DNA of 36,252 nucleotides from Mycobacterium sp. E183 (GTDB taxonomy: Bacteria > Actinomycetota > Actinomycetes > Mycobacteriales > Mycobacteriaceae). Position numbers and translations under genes: made by a program. Positions 10,801 to 19,434 of the stretch are shown here, in pieces. The notes under the pieces are model-generated. The model searched no databases, was not told the DNA's origin, and was given only the letters and a program-made list of their open reading frames with translations. Position 1 is the first letter of the stretch; each line of letters begins with the position of its first letter. Location of the stretch: assembly GCF_001667735.1 (NCBI RefSeq), contig NZ_LZJN01000146.1, forward strand, positions 1 to 36,252, read 5' to 3'.

Positions 10801-11134
10801 GGCCCGCGTGCTCGATGGCGTCCCAGGACGTCTCCAGCAGCAAACGGTGTTGGGGGTCGATCGCGGTGGCTTCGCGCTCGGTCATGCCGAAGAAATCGCA
10901 GTCGAAGCCGCCGACGTCGTCCAGGAAGGCCCCCCACCGCGTCACCGACCGGCCGGGCACGCCGGGCTCGGGGTCGTAGTACAGGTCCGCGTCCCACCGG
11001 TCGGCGGGGATCTCGCCGACGAAATCGGCGCCGCGCAGCAACGCCTCCCACAGCCGTTGCGGGGAATCGATTCCACCGGGAAGCCGGCAGGCCATACCGA
11101 TGACAGCAACGGGTGTGGCGGTTGCGGCACGCAA
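4826..11134 (-). CDS. Mas-like highly reducing iterative type I polyketide synthase
   Basis: This 2102-residue single-module synthase elongates a fatty acyl starter into a methyl-branched chain. Domains in order: KS (about 8-430; active-site Cys in DTACSSG near 178, HGTGT near 313, NFGH near 348), AT (about 525-830; GHSLGES near 614, VASHSP near 722, the methylmalonyl-type form of the specificity motif), DH (about 890-1180; [20 protein letters not shown] near 917), ER (NADPH loop GTGGVGQAA near 1565), KR ([10 protein letters not shown] near 1766; active Tyr in GQGAYAAAN near 1905) and ACP (phosphopantetheine Ser in GLDSLG near 2053). Length and order match Mas and the Pks3/4 (Msl3) family; unlike M. 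tuberculosis H37Rv pks3/pks4 it is one intact ORF. Start is TTG 11134, with AGAGGA eight bases upstream. The likely partner is the FAAL at 465-2204. No PapA acyltransferase or MmpL exporter gene is present in the window. Confidence 0.92.
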   Translation of the reverse strand: MRAATATPVAVIGMACRLPGGIDSPQRLWEALLRGADFVGEIPADRWDADLYYDPEPGVPGRSVTRWGAFLDDVGGFDCDFFGMTEREATAIDPQHRLLLETSWDAIEHAGLDPARLSHSQTGVFVGLTHGDYELLSADCGAAEGPYGFTGTSNSFASGRVAYTLGLHGPAVTVDTACSSGLMAVHQACGSLNSGESDLALAGGVAVTLEPRKSVSGSLQGMLSPTGRCHAFDVNADGFVSGEGCVVLLLKRLDDAQRDSDRILAVLRGTAANQDGRTVNIAAPSETAQVAVYRKALETAGVDAATVGFVEAHGTGTPVGDPIEYASLAAVYGTGGPCALGSVKTNFGHLQSTSGPLGLMKAILALQHGTVPQNLHFTRLPDEMAAIKTELFVPQANTPWPGDRRPRRAAVSSYGMSGTNVHAVLEETPPEQAPPAAPNANGALLFPVSATSAEQLRVTAARLADWIDAGGAGTAGLSDVGYTLARRRAHRPVRTVVSAGDLGQLSAALREVAGGDIPHLPAVGQDDRGPVWVFSGQGSQWSQMGAGLLASEPVFAATIAAMEPLIAAESGFSVTEAMSAPEVVTGIDRVQPTIFAMQVALAETMKSYGARPGAVIGHSLGESAAAVVAGGLSLQDGVRVICRRSRLMARLAGSGAMASVELPGQQVLSELSIRGISDVVLSVVASPTSTVVGGDTQSIRDLVAVWQEQDVVAREVAVDVASHSPQVEPILDELVEALAGLEPREPEVPYYSATLWNPRERPSFTADYWGENLRYTVRFAAAVQAALKDGFRVFGELSPHPLLTHAVEQNAASLDMPIAALAAVRREQELPAGLRTFVADVHSAGAVVDFSVQYPSGRLVDAPIPTWTHRRLMLSREAKEQAHGASVQAVHPLLGAHVHLYEEPERHVWQGDVGTEAHPWLGDHQIHHVAALPGAAYCEMALTAARAVLGERSEVTDITFEQTLLLDGGTRASSAATVTAPGVLEFTVDTHEDGERVRRARAVLRAQEGADEDGPQQPPAHDMATLIANHPSGMDGAELRKAFDAIGIQYGPAFSGLAAALLGDVDTPTVLAEVALPGAIRSQQSGYAIHPALLDACFQSVVVQPVVQQAGAGGLLLPVGVRRLRSHAPARNAQYCLARVTSSGPGECEADIDVLDQSGAVLLTVEGLRLAGGVSERERAERLLNERLLAIEWEPRELPDAARAEPGSWLLLTACEATDPLATQLREALDSDGAHCTTLSLPVGPVETAGLRALLSGNGPAASNGHGPLKGPTGVVVVTAPPGGGPDQARRARDYVSHLVAVARELSELPGESPRLFVVTRNAASVAAGDVANLEQAGLRGLLRVIDSEHPHLSATQIDVDATTGPEHVAAQLKSGSGEDETAWRQGEWYTARLRPGPLRPAERQTAVVDHERDGMRLQIRTPGDLESLEFTAFDRVPPGPGEIEVAIAASTINFADVLVAFGRYPTFEGYQQQLGGDFAGVVTAVGPDVTEHRVGDRVGGMSRNGCWGTFVIADARHAVTLPPDLASEDAAAVATASATAWYGLHDLARIAPTDKVLIHSGTGGVGQAAIAIARAAGCEIFATAGSPQRRQLLRDMGIEHVYDSRSTAFADEIRRDTGGYGVDVVLNSLSGAAQRAGVELLAFGGRFVELGKRDIYRDTHLGLFPFRRNLSLFAVDLALLTFSHPDTVRRLLTTVYRRTADGGLPLPRTTHFPIHDAAAAVRLVAGAGHTGKVVLDVPRTGRSVAAVPPENVRLFRADGAYIVTGGIGGLGLFLAGQMAARGAARIVLNSRSAPNEQARQDIERLRAGGADIAVECGDIAEPGTAERLVASATETGLPVRGVLHAAAVVQDATLANVTDELIDRCWAPKVYGAWNLHHATADQPLDWFCSFSSAAALVGSPGQGAYAAANSWLDAFAHWRRSQGLPGSAIAWGAWSEVGRATALAEDAGIAIKPAEGYHAFESLLRYDRAYTGYAPIMGTPWLTSFAQRSRFAEAFQSMGSGNPDTGKFLAELKALPREEWPTAIRRLVSGQISLLLRRTIDPDRPLSDYGLDSLGNLELRTRIETETGIRISPTKITTVRDLAEHLCDELAAAETAASPS

Positions 11135-11182
11135 TGTGCAGTCCTCTGTTCTCCCCCAACGGCGTTGGCCAGTCGCGCGGGT

Positions 11183-11214
11183 GTCAGCTTACCGACCTGA
11201 ACTCCGTCAGCTTA
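11183..11214 (-). promoter_or_regulatory. Direct repeat GTCAGCTTA x2 upstream of the PKS gene
   Basis: The 9-mer GTCAGCTTA occurs at 11183-11191 and again at 11206-11214, 23 bases start to start, about two helical turns. On the minus strand the repeats lie 49-80 bases before the PKS start codon, between it and a TATTCT-like -10 candidate further upstream. Same-face direct repeats are typical of a dimeric regulator site, but no regulator can be named. Confidence 0.35.
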
Positions 11215-11367
11215 ACCGCTTGGAGAATACGGCCGGCCCGCGAATTTGCCAGGGACGGATCGCCGTGAAACCTCTGTCTCGACTGTGGCTTCCGCGATTT
11301 CCCCGGCAGCGCAACGGCGATGGTGAACACCGACGAAGAGCGCCCGCCGGACGGGGCCGCGTGCGCG

Positions 11368-11391
11368 AAACGCTGTGAAGCCACAGCGTTT
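11368..11391 (-). terminator. Strong hairpin downstream of the permease gene
   Basis: AAACGCTGTG (11368-11377) and CACAGCGTTT (11382-11391) form a perfect 10-bp stem with a 4-base loop. On the minus strand it begins 19 bases after the stop codon of the permease gene and lies before the PKS promoter region. There is no clear T-tract, which is common for mycobacterial terminators. An operator role is also possible because the sequence is palindromic. Confidence 0.55.
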
Positions 11392-11410
11392 GGGGGCAAT
11401 CCGGTAGGCG

Positions 11411-13774
11411 CTACGCTTTGCCGGCGTCCCCCGACTCGCTGGAATCGACCGCCTCCGCGGGGTCCTCGATCACCTGATACGTCGGGTCGACCATCGAGAT
11501 GGGCCGGTTGCCCGTCTGGCGGGCCTTCCCGGTTATCCGCAACAGCTGGCCTGGCTGGATGTCGGCGCCGCCGTGGCCGGGGCGGAAGGTGATGGTGATC
11601 TCCCCGCTGTTGTCCCCCACGACGACCTCGCGCAGGGTGCGCCCGCGGTCGTTGACGTCCTCGACCTCGCTGACCCGCCCCTCGACGGTGGCCCGTTGCC
11701 CGGAGATCAGGCCGGCCACCAGGATGACCGACCCCGGCCGCTCCGGGTGCTCGTAGGCGTCCACCTTTTCGTCCTCGCCCCTGGAGACCCACGCCTCGAG
11801 CTTGTCGATCTCGTCGGCGATCCGTTGCTCGAACGTGTCGGGGTAGGCCTCCCGAATGCGCGATTCCACGTCGTACGGCACGATCGTCGCCGCCGCGTCG
11901 GGGATCAGGCTCACCGCGCTGGAGATCTTGTCCGCGGTGCGGTCGTGCAACAGCCGCCCCAGCAGCCGCCCGAACGTCCGGCGCGGCAGCAGCACCGTCA
12001 CGTTGGTGCGCGCTTGTTCGTCGCGGGCCTTGGCGACGAACAGCTGCGCGGCCCGGATGATCCGCCGGTCCGGGCAGTCGACGACCCGCAGCGGGGTGTC
12101 CAGATCGAAGTGGTCCCAACGCTTCCGCAGTATGGCGGCGTGGGCCGGGTCCACCATGAAGTGTACGGCGGTCAACTCGTCGGCACGCAATCCCCTGCCG
12201 TAGCGCAACGCTTCGATCACGGCCAGGTCGACGGAGTCGACGAACACGAACACCCGGTGCCGCGCGTACTTCACCAACTCCGGGCGGTCGGTGCGGAACA
12301 TCTCGAGAATGGCTGCCTCGGCGCGGTATTCGCGGTTGAGCCGCGTCAGTATGAACACCAGCAGCGGGAAGACGATGACCACCAGCCACGCGCCTTCGGT
12401 GAACTTCGCCACCGCGAAGATGCCCACCACGATCGTGGACAGGACGGCCGCGGAGAGGTTGATGGCCAGGCGGCGTCGCCATCCCGGTTCGCGGTGCCTC
12501 AGATGGTGTTTGGTCATCCCGTAGCCGGCCATCGAGAACCCCGTGAACACGCCGATCGCGTAGAAGGGAACCAGCGCGTTGACCGAGCCGCCCGTCACCA
12601 CCAACAGCAGCACGGACAGCGCCGTGAGCGTGATGATGCCGTTCGAGAAGACCAGGCGGTGACCGCGTTTGGTGAGTTGGCGCGGCAGGAAGCGGTCCTC
12701 GGCGACGAAGCTGGCCAGCGCCGGGAACCCGTTGAAGCTGGTGTTCGCGCCGGTGTACAGGATGGCGGCGGTGGCGGCCTGGACCAGCGTATAGAAGACG
12801 TTGCCGAGCAGGCCGTTGCCGAATACGGCGCGACCGATCTGCGACAGCACCGACGGGTACTCGGTGAGATACGGGGTGGCGTGGGTGACGTGCGCCAGAT
12901 AGGCGACCCCGGCCAGCAACACGCCAAGGATGGTGGCCATGGCCGTGAGCACTCGGCGGGCGTTGCGGCCCTGCGGCTTTCGGAAGTGGTCGACCGTGTT
13001 GGAGATGGCCTCCACCCCCGTCAGGGACGAGCCTCCGTTGGCGAAGGCTCGCAGCAACACCAAGATCGTCGCCCCCAGCACCAGCCCGTTGCCCTGGTGG
13101 ACGGGCACGGTTCCCGCCATGTGCGTGGGATCGTAGACCGGCAGGTTCCCCATGGCCGCGCGGATGACGCCGACCACGATGGTCAGGCCGACCATGCCGA
13201 TGAAGGCATAGGTGGCCAGCGCGAACGGCAGGCCCGCTTCCTTCAAGCCGCGCAGGTTTGCGTAGCAGATGGCAAGCACCACACCGACCGTGATTTCCAG
13301 GCTGTAGGGGCCCAGCGCGGGGACGGCCGACACCACCGCGACCGTCCCGGCCGCCGACTGCACCGCAACGGTGACCACGTAGTCGATCAGCAACGCGGCG
13401 GCGGCTATCTGCGCCACCCGGGGCCCGAAATTCTCGCGGGCGACGATGTAGGAGCCGCCCGCCCGGGTGTAGGCCATGACCACCTGCCGATACGAGGCGG
13501 CCACCAGCACGAGGATGAGCAGGATGACACCGGTGATCGGAAGCAACAACAGGAAGGCGGCCAACCCCGCGTGCGGCAACAGCTCGATCAGGATCTGCTC
13601 GGGACCATAGGCGACCGATGACACGGCGTCCGGTGAAAGAGCGCCAAGCGCAACCGGATTCGACAACTTCTCGGAGGCGATGTCCTCGGTGACCAACGGC
13701 TTGCCCAGGAACACCCGCTTGGCGATGTCCCCGACCGAAAGGGGGATCCGTAGCTTGCCGGCCGAAGCGGTCAC
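11411..13774 (-). CDS. APC-superfamily permease (KimA-like) with C-terminal OB-fold domain
   Basis: An integral-membrane transporter of 787 residues from GTG 13774, which has AAGGA eight bases upstream; a GTG at 13840 would add 22 residues. The first part has about 12 hydrophobic segments and APC-type motifs (LSPDAVSSVAYGPEQ early, then RAGGSYIVARENFG). A cytosolic region of about 200 residues follows, with a universal-stress-like part (HRVFVFVDSVDLAVIEALRY) as in the KimA/YdaO potassium importers. Residues about 690-768 (VEGRVSEVEDVNDRGRT to GQLLRITGKARQTG) look like an OB-fold domain, which is not usual in this transporter family. Potassium transport is inferred from family resemblance only; amino-acid transport is the alternative. 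It lies 3' of dapC on the same strand, where M. tuberculosis has an unrelated gene (Rv1179c), and is followed by a hairpin. Confidence 0.8.
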   Translation of the reverse strand: MTASAGKLRIPLSVGDIAKRVFLGKPLVTEDIASEKLSNPVALGALSPDAVSSVAYGPEQILIELLPHAGLAAFLLLLPITGVILLILVLVAASYRQVVMAYTRAGGSYIVARENFGPRVAQIAAAALLIDYVVTVAVQSAAGTVAVVSAVPALGPYSLEITVGVVLAICYANLRGLKEAGLPFALATYAFIGMVGLTIVVGVIRAAMGNLPVYDPTHMAGTVPVHQGNGLVLGATILVLLRAFANGGSSLTGVEAISNTVDHFRKPQGRNARRVLTAMATILGVLLAGVAYLAHVTHATPYLTEYPSVLSQIGRAVFGNGLLGNVFYTLVQAATAAILYTGANTSFNGFPALASFVAEDRFLPRQLTKRGHRLVFSNGIITLTALSVLLLVVTGGSVNALVPFYAIGVFTGFSMAGYGMTKHHLRHREPGWRRRLAINLSAAVLSTIVVGIFAVAKFTEGAWLVVIVFPLLVFILTRLNREYRAEAAILEMFRTDRPELVKYARHRVFVFVDSVDLAVIEALRYGRGLRADELTAVHFMVDPAHAAILRKRWDHFDLDTPLRVVDCPDRRIIRAAQLFVAKARDEQARTNVTVLLPRRTFGRLLGRLLHDRTADKISSAVSLIPDAAATIVPYDVESRIREAYPDTFEQRIADEIDKLEAWVSRGEDEKVDAYEHPERPGSVILVAGLISGQRATVEGRVSEVEDVNDRGRTLREVVVGDNSGEITITFRPGHGGADIQPGQLLRITGKARQTGNRPISMVDPTYQVIEDPAEAVDSSESGDAGKA

Positions 13775-13862
13775 GACCACCGTCCTTACCGTGAGCGGGC
13801 GAAACACCTGCGATGCATTGTGCACGTTCGCCGCCGCCACGGTGGCAGTTGGGCGGCGCCGG

Positions 13863-14948
13863 TCAGGCGAGTCGCTGCACCGCGGCGGCGATCCGCTCGT
13901 CGGTGGCCGTCAACGCGACGCGCACGTGTTGCGCGCCGCGCGGGCCGTAGAAGTGGCCGGGCGCCACCAGGATGCCGCGCCCCGCCAGCCAGTCGACGGT
14001 GTCCGCGCATGGCTCGCCGCGCGTGGCCCACAGATACAGGCCGGCTTCGGAGTGGTCGACGGTGAATCCGGCCGCCCGCAGCACCGGCAGCAACGCCGCG
14101 CGCCGCCGTTCGTACCGCTCCCGCTGCGCCCGCTCGTGGGCGTCGTCGTCCAGCGCCGCGACCATGGCCGCCTGCACCGGCGTGGGCACCATCATCCCGG
14201 CGTGCTTGCGCACCGCCAGCAGCTCGGCCACCAGGTCGGGGTCACCGGCGACGAATCCGGCCCGGTAGCCGGCCAACGACGAACTCTTGGACAGCGAGTG
14301 GATCGCCAGCAGCCCGCTGTGGTCGCCGTCGCACACGGACGGATGCAGGATCGACAGCGGTTGGGCGTCCCAGCCCAGGCCCAGGTAACACTCGTCGGAG
14401 GCCACCACGCTGCCCCGCTCGCGCGCCCAGCCGACCACTTTGCGCAGGTGGTCGACGCCCAGCACGCGGCCGGTCGGGTTGCTCGGGGAGTTCAGGTAGA
14501 CCAGTGCAGGCGATTGCGGGCCCAACTGGGTCAGCGAGTCCGCGCGCAGCACCGGCGCTCCGGCCAGCCGGGCCCCGACGTCATAGGTGGGATACGCCAG
14601 CTCGGGCACCACGATCACGTCCGCGGGTCCGAGCCCCAGCAGCGTCGGCAACCAGGCGATGAGCTCCTTGCTGCCGATCACCGGCAGGACGGCGGCCTCG
14701 CTGACCCCCGTGACGCCGAAGCGGCGGGCCAGCGCGGCGACCGCCGCTTCCCGCAGTCGCGGAGTGCCGGCGGTGGCGGGGTACCCGGACGCGGAGCCGG
14801 CGGCGGCGAGCGCCTCTTGGATCACCGGCGCGACGGGGTCGACCGGTGTCCCGACGGACAGGTCGACGATCCCGTCGGGGTGGGAGCCGGCCAGCGCTTT
14901 CGCGTCGGCCAGCGTGTCCCACGGGAATTCCGGCAGGGACGCCGACAC
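13863..14948 (-). CDS. dapC: Succinyldiaminopimelate transaminase (DapC, actinobacterial type)
   Basis: This 361-residue fold-type I PLP aminotransferase is assigned to lysine/meso-diaminopimelate synthesis, converting N-succinyl-2-amino-6-ketopimelate with glutamate. Visible: the NSPSNPTG motif at about 153-160, SDECYLGLGW near 184, and the PLP lysine in SLSKSSSLAGYR (Lys about 221). Length matches the 362 residues of Rv1178, and it sits directly after fdxC as in M. tuberculosis. GTG 14948 gives the natural N-terminus MSASLPEFPWDTL; the longer open frame to 15281 runs into fdxC and is rejected. The DapC role rests on the actinobacterial subfamily; in M. tuberculosis another gene (Rv0858c) also has this activity, so another substrate is possible. 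Confidence 0.85.
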   Translation of the reverse strand: MSASLPEFPWDTLADAKALAGSHPDGIVDLSVGTPVDPVAPVIQEALAAAGSASGYPATAGTPRLREAAVAALARRFGVTGVSEAAVLPVIGSKELIAWLPTLLGLGPADVIVVPELAYPTYDVGARLAGAPVLRADSLTQLGPQSPALVYLNSPSNPTGRVLGVDHLRKVVGWARERGSVVASDECYLGLGWDAQPLSILHPSVCDGDHSGLLAIHSLSKSSSLAGYRAGFVAGDPDLVAELLAVRKHAGMMVPTPVQAAMVAALDDDAHERAQRERYERRRAALLPVLRAAGFTVDHSEAGLYLWATRGEPCADTVDWLAGRGILVAPGHFYGPRGAQHVRVALTATDERIAAAVQRLA

Positions 14949-15001
14949 TCGCCCGCGTGCGGCGCGCGGCCTCACACCGGGCTGATCCAGCACCGGCCGG
15001 C

Positions 15002-15328
15002 TCAGTCGCCCTCGCCCTGCGGCGGCAGGTCTTTGACCGACTGCGGGTCGTTCTCGGTCATGCCGACCTTGGCGGCGCCGCCCGGCGATCCCAGTTCGGT
15101 GAAGAAGTCGGCGTTGATCTGGGTGTACTGGCTCCACTGCTCGGGCACGTCGTCTTCGTAGTAGATCGCTTCGACGGGGCAGACCGGCTCGCACGCCCCG
15201 CAGTCGACGCACTCGTCGGGATGGATGTACAGCATCCGCGCGCCCTCGTAGATGCAATCGACCGGGCACTCCTCGATACATGCCTTGTCTTTGATGTCGA
15301 CACAGGGCTCGGCGATCGTGTAGGTCAC
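15002..15328 (-). CDS. fdxC: 7Fe ferredoxin FdxC
   Basis: This 108-residue soluble electron carrier has two cluster-binding motifs: C9-x7-C17-x3-C21-x3-C25-type spacing near the N-terminus and CVDCGACEPVCP at 40-51, the pattern of [3Fe-4S]/[4Fe-4S] ferredoxins of the FdxA/FdxC type. The C-terminal half is acidic and without Cys, as in other mycobacterial FdxC proteins. Start is GTG 15328 with AGGAG eight bases before it. It precedes dapC by 53 bases, the same order as Rv1177-Rv1178, so the pair may be cotranscribed. Possible partners are cytochromes P450 or other oxidoreductases; none can be named from this window. Confidence 0.92.
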   Translation of the reverse strand: MTYTIAEPCVDIKDKACIEECPVDCIYEGARMLYIHPDECVDCGACEPVCPVEAIYYEDDVPEQWSQYTQINADFFTELGSPGGAAKVGMTENDPQSVKDLPPQGEGD

Positions 15329-15702
15329 AGACGTCTCCTCTATGTACTACTTCGGTGTGGGCTGCTCTTCGGCTCGCGCCCGGTGCTGCCGGCCGCTCCA
15401 GACAAAGCTTTCGGTTACTGATACTAGACGTTGCACATACACGTCAACCACTTGGCGCGCCCGTTAAACAGACGATTTAAGACCGCCAGTCTCGGAGGCC
15501 GCGGGCGGGGTGCGTTTCGCCAAGGGCGAACACCGGCCCCGAGCCGCCGACCTGCGCAAAGTCGCAGTCCAGCGGGGTCGTGCGATAACCATTGAAATGG
15601 AAGCACGGTCGTGGCGCCTGGTAACCTCGACCGGAAGACGGCAACCGCTGGGCAGATGTCGTCGCCTTGATAGCGGTGCATTAACGGGGAAGGTGTCCAC
15701 AC
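15329..15702. other. 374-bp divergent intergenic region, fdxC / TB8.4
   Basis: No gene is seen here. The left half carries the fdxC promoter candidate (see 15421-15447). The right half is GC-rich and leads to the TB8.4 ribosome-binding site GGGGAAGG at about 15685, just before the ATG at 15703. In M. tuberculosis fadH and a PadR-type gene stand between these two genes; they are absent here. Confidence 0.6.
15421..15447 (-). promoter_or_regulatory. Candidate SigA-type promoter for fdxC-dapC
   Basis: On the minus strand TTGACG (15442-15447) and TAGTAT (15421-15426) are separated by 15 bases. TAGTAT fits the mycobacterial TANNNT -10 element and TTGACG is near the -35 consensus, though the spacer is slightly short. 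A start near 15414 would give a leader of about 86 bases to the fdxC GTG at 15328. Confidence 0.5.
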
Positions 15703-16035
15703 ATGAGGCTGTCGTTGACCAAATTGACCGTCGCGATCGGTAGCGCCGCGGTGGCGTTGACCGCCGGCGCCGGGATCGCATCCGCGGACCCGACGGACGC
15801 GATCATCAACACCACGTGCAACTACGGACAGGTGATCGCGGCGCTCAACGCCACCGATCCGGCGGCCGCCGCGCAGCTGAACAGCTCGCCCGTGGCGCAG
15901 TCCTACATCCGCAGCTTCCTGGCCTCGCCGCCGCCGAAGCGCCAGCAGATGGCCCAGCAGATCCAGGCGATGCCGTCGGCGATGAAGTACTACGACGACA
16001 TCAACCAGGTCGCCGTCACCTGTAACAACTTCTGA
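15703..16035 (+). CDS. Secreted low-molecular-weight antigen TB8.4 (hemophore-related family)
   Basis: A 110-residue exported protein. A classical signal peptide (MRLSLTKLTVAIGSAAVALTA) ends at an Ala-x-Ala site (ASA before DPTDA, near residue 28), leaving a mature protein of about 82 residues. Two cysteines (in NTTCNYGQV and VTCNNF) probably form a disulfide joining the ends of a small helical bundle. It resembles M. tuberculosis Rv1174c (TB8.4), a T-cell antigen grouped with Rv0203 in a hemophore-related family; heme binding by this protein itself is not shown by the sequence. It is convergent with the MDMPI-family gene, with only 10 bases between stops, the same neighbourhood beside fbiC as in M. 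tuberculosis. Confidence 0.9.
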   Translation: MRLSLTKLTVAIGSAAVALTAGAGIASADPTDAIINTTCNYGQVIAALNATDPAAAAQLNSSPVAQSYIRSFLASPPPKRQQMAQQIQAMPSAMKYYDDINQVAVTCNNF

Positions 16036-16045
16036 GCCCGCGGGT

Positions 16046-16810
16046 TCAGTAACCGCTGAGCAGGCCGCGCACGCGGCCCAGCGTCTGCGGCCCGACGCGG
16101 CTGCAAATCCGGGACGGGTCCGCGGGCCTACGCCCCCAGAGCAGCAGGACCCGCGCCGCGGCATCGGTTTCCAGCGTCGCCGGACCCTCGGGTGTGGTGA
16201 GTTCGACGGAGGTGCGGTCGGCTTCTGCGCTGACCACGACGTCGTCGGCGCCGGGGACCCGCAACCGCGCCTCGATACGCTCGCCCGGCGCCAACTGCTT
16301 GGCGCCCTTGGCCAGCAGCGGCCTTCCGACCGCCAAGACGCTGTGGGTGGTCATCCAGGGCTCGGCCAGCCGCGCCCGCGCCGCCGCGTCGTCGCCGGTG
16401 ATGTCCCAGCCGTGCAGCACCAGCTCTTCGCGCATGTGCTCGGCGAACCAGGGCACCTTCATGGTGCGGCCCGTCCACGCGACATCGGTGTCCTGCGGCA
16501 CGTCGTCGGCGGCCGCCGCAACCCGGTTCAGGGTGGCCATCCGATCGAGGAACGCGTCCCACAAATCGGGGTCGTTCAGGACGCGCAACGGTCCCTCACG
16601 CTCCTCGAAGCCCCGCGTGCCGACCGGTTCACCCTCCAGGTGAGCGGCCAGCACCCGGGCGATCTCCTCGGCGTTTCCGGCCTGATGGATGACGACGTCG
16701 CGGACCGTCCACGCCTCGCACCAGGTGCCGGCGTCGGGCCTTCGCTGCTGCACCGCGTCCACGAATGGGCGCCACTCCGGGAACCGGTCCTCGTCGATCT
16801 GTCGGTTCAC
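16046..16810 (-). CDS. Maleylpyruvate isomerase family (MDMPI/DinB-fold) protein
   Basis: A 254-residue protein of the mycothiol-dependent maleylpyruvate isomerase family. The N-terminal DinB-like helical part carries the likely metal ligands: His42 in WTVRDVVIHQAG, and the Glu and His of REELVLHGWDITG. The C-terminal part (VPGADDVVVSAEADR onwards) resembles the MDMPI C-terminal domain. Members use or are associated with mycothiol; the true substrate is unknown and maleylpyruvate is not implied. GTG 16810 is the only reasonable start in frame; its ribosome-binding site is weak (GGGCGGG). It follows fbiC by 29 bases on the same strand, so cotranscription with an F420 biosynthesis gene is likely, and the mycothiol gene mshB is about 3.3 kb away. 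Confidence 0.8.
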   Translation of the reverse strand: MNRQIDEDRFPEWRPFVDAVQQRRPDAGTWCEAWTVRDVVIHQAGNAEEIARVLAAHLEGEPVGTRGFEEREGPLRVLNDPDLWDAFLDRMATLNRVAAAADDVPQDTDVAWTGRTMKVPWFAEHMREELVLHGWDITGDDAAARARLAEPWMTTHSVLAVGRPLLAKGAKQLAPGERIEARLRVPGADDVVVSAEADRTSVELTTPEGPATLETDAAARVLLLWGRRPADPSRICSRVGPQTLGRVRGLLSGY

Positions 16811-16839
16811 GGCGTCGGGGTACCCGCCCGGTCTGGGTG

Positions 16840-19410
16840 CTAAGCGGCCCGCGGGGCGTAGGTGGTGGTGCGTTGACGGGCCGGGCGCCCGATCCCCTCG
16901 GCGATCTCGGTCAGCTCCTCGACCGTCTTGGCCGACCCGTGTTCCGAACCGGCCATCCGCGAGATGGTCTCCTCCATCAGCGTGCCGCCCAGATCGTTGG
17001 CGCCACCGTTGAGCATCACCTGGGTGCGCTCGACGCCCAGCTTCACCCAGCTGGTCTGAATCTGGGAGATGCGGCCGTGCAACATGATTCGCGCCAATGC
17101 GTGCACAGCGCGGTTGTCGCGATGGGTGGGCCCGGGCCGGGCCGCGCCCGCCAGGTACAACGGCGAGCTCTGGTGCACGAATGGCAGCGGCACGAACTCG
17201 GTGAACCCGCCGGTGCGGTCCTGGATCCCGCGCAGCACGTTGAGGTGGGCGACCCAGTGCCGCGGGCTGTCGACGTGCCCGTACATCATCGTCGACGACG
17301 ACCGCAGGCCCACCTCGTGCGCGGTGGTCACGATGTCGATCCACTCCGAGGTCGGCAGCTTGCCCTTGGTGAGCACCCAGCGCACCTCGTCGTCCAGGAT
17401 CTCGGCGGCCGTGCCCGGAATGGTGTCCAGCCCGGCCTCGCGCAGGCTGATCAGCCACTCGCGCACGCTGAGCCCGCTCTTGGTGACGCCGTTGGCGATC
17501 TCCATGGGCGAGAAGGCATGCACGTGCATCGACGGCACCCGCGCCTTGACGGCGCGGACCAGGTCGGCGTAGCCGGTGACCGGCAACTCCGGGTCGATCC
17601 CGCCCTGCATGCACACCTCGGTGGCGCCCTCGACGTGCGCCTCCCACGCGCGGTCCGCCACCTCGTCGGTGGACAGCGAATACGCGTCGGCGTCGCCCTT
17701 GCGCTGCGCGAAGGCGCAGAACCGGCAGCCGGTGTAGCAGATGTTGGTGAAGTTGATGTTGCGGTTCACCACGAACGTCACGTCGTCGCCGACCGTGTCG
17801 CGGCGTAGCGAATTTGCCAGAGCGGCAACGGCTTCCAGCGCCGGCCCATCGGCGGTAGCCAACGCCAGGTACTCGCTGTCACTGCAGCCGGCCGGATCGC
17901 GCTCGGCCGCCCGCAGCGCGGCAAGCACGTCGGTGTCGATCCGCTCGGGGGCGCGTGCGGCCAGTTCGTGCACCTGCGCGCGGATCGATTCCCAGTCGCC
18001 GAAGGCGCTGTCCAGATCGCTGCGAGCCTCGGTGGCGCGGCCCTCGGTGTCGATTGCGGCGTTGAGGTCGACCCGCCCCGCGGACGCGACGTCGTCGGGC
18101 TCCTGCCAGGGCAGTCCCACGGGATTGACGTCGCGGGCCAGTCCGGTGGCCGGGTCGGCCAGCGCCAGCACGTGCCCGCGCACCCGGGGGTCGATCCACG
18201 CCGCCCCCGCCTGGACGTACCTGGGTTGGGCGGTCAGTCGCTGAACCAGTTCGTATCCGGCACGGGCGGTGATGTCGGCGAGGTCGTCCAGCGCGGGCCA
18301 CGGCCGCTCGGGGTTGACGTGATCGGGCGTGAGCGGCGAGACGCCGCCCCAGTCGTCGACCCCGGCGCCGACCAGGGCCAGGCACTCGTCGGGGGACACC
18401 AGGTTGGGCGGGGCCTGGATGCGCATGCCGGGACCGAGCACCAGCCGCGCGACCGCTACCGTCGCCAGGTAGTCGTCGATGCCCGCGTCGGGGGCGCCGG
18501 CCATCGCGGTGTGCTCCTTGGCCCGGAAGTTCTGCACGATCACTTCCTGAACGTGCCCGAACTCCTTGTGCGACTTGCGGATCGCGTGCAGAGTCTCGGC
18601 CCGTTCGGTCAGGGTCTCGCCGATGCCGACCAGCAGGCCCGTCGTGAACGGGATGGACAACCGGCCCGCGTCGGTCAGCGTGCGCAGCCGGACGGCGGGG
18701 TCCTTGTCCGGGCTGCCATAGTGCGCAAGCCCTTTCGTCTCGAACAGCCGCCGCGATGTGGTCTCGAGCATCATGCCCATCGACGGCGCCACCGGCTTGA
18801 GCCGAGCCATCTCGGACCAACTCATCACGCCGGGGTTCAGGTGTGGCAGCAGCCCGGTTTCCTCGAGCACCCGGATCGCCATGGCCCGCACATAGGACAG
18901 CGTGGAGTCGTAACCGCGTTCGCCGAGCCACTGCGCCGCCTCCGGCCACCGACCCTCGGGGCGGTCACCGAGGGTGAAAAGCGCTTCCTTGCAACCGAGT
19001 TCGGCCCCGCGGCGAGCGATGTCGAGGATCTCGTCGGGCTCGAGATACATGCCCGCGCCCTGCGCGCGCAGCTTGCCCGGGACGGTGACGAAGGTGCAGT
19101 AGTGGCAGGTGTCGCGGCACAGGTGGGTGACCGGGATGAAAACCTTGCGCGAATAGGTGATCGGGTGTCCGCCGCCGGGGCCGCGCCGGCCGGCCGATGC
19201 CAGACCCGCATCGCGCACCCGTGCCGCACTGGCGCACAGATCCGCGAGGTCGTCACCCCGCGCGGTCATCGCGACGGCCGCCTCGTCGACGTTGAGCGCG
19301 ACGCCGTCTCGGGCGCGGCGCAGCACCCGCCGCAGCGCGGATGCGCTCGTCTTTGGCGGAACCACAGGATTAGGAAGAGCGGTAGGCTCCTCGCCCGGAG
19401 TCAGCGGCAC
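16840..19410 (-). CDS. fbiC: FO synthase (7,8-didemethyl-8-hydroxy-5-deazariboflavin synthase)
   Basis: This bifunctional radical-SAM enzyme joins tyrosine and the riboflavin precursor 5-amino-6-ribitylaminouracil to make FO, the chromophore of coenzyme F420. Two radical-SAM halves are visible: the CofG-like N-terminal half with CRDTCHYC (Cys 98, 102, 105) and the CofH-like C-terminal half with CYTGCRFC near residue 557. GTG 19410 gives 856 residues, which I recall as the length of M. tuberculosis FbiC; GGGGAAG lies about ten bases before it. The frame continues to 19500, but that extension is not family-like. F420 is used by nitroimidazole-activating and many other mycobacterial reductases. 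Downstream is the MDMPI-family gene. Confidence 0.95.
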   Translation of the reverse strand: MPLTPGEEPTALPNPVVPPKTSASALRRVLRRARDGVALNVDEAAVAMTARGDDLADLCASAARVRDAGLASAGRRGPGGGHPITYSRKVFIPVTHLCRDTCHYCTFVTVPGKLRAQGAGMYLEPDEILDIARRGAELGCKEALFTLGDRPEGRWPEAAQWLGERGYDSTLSYVRAMAIRVLEETGLLPHLNPGVMSWSEMARLKPVAPSMGMMLETTSRRLFETKGLAHYGSPDKDPAVRLRTLTDAGRLSIPFTTGLLVGIGETLTERAETLHAIRKSHKEFGHVQEVIVQNFRAKEHTAMAGAPDAGIDDYLATVAVARLVLGPGMRIQAPPNLVSPDECLALVGAGVDDWGGVSPLTPDHVNPERPWPALDDLADITARAGYELVQRLTAQPRYVQAGAAWIDPRVRGHVLALADPATGLARDVNPVGLPWQEPDDVASAGRVDLNAAIDTEGRATEARSDLDSAFGDWESIRAQVHELAARAPERIDTDVLAALRAAERDPAGCSDSEYLALATADGPALEAVAALANSLRRDTVGDDVTFVVNRNINFTNICYTGCRFCAFAQRKGDADAYSLSTDEVADRAWEAHVEGATEVCMQGGIDPELPVTGYADLVRAVKARVPSMHVHAFSPMEIANGVTKSGLSVREWLISLREAGLDTIPGTAAEILDDEVRWVLTKGKLPTSEWIDIVTTAHEVGLRSSSTMMYGHVDSPRHWVAHLNVLRGIQDRTGGFTEFVPLPFVHQSSPLYLAGAARPGPTHRDNRAVHALARIMLHGRISQIQTSWVKLGVERTQVMLNGGANDLGGTLMEETISRMAGSEHGSAKTVEELTEIAEGIGRPARQRTTTYAPRAA

Positions 19411-19434
19411 CTTCGTGTAACTTCCCCACGATCG

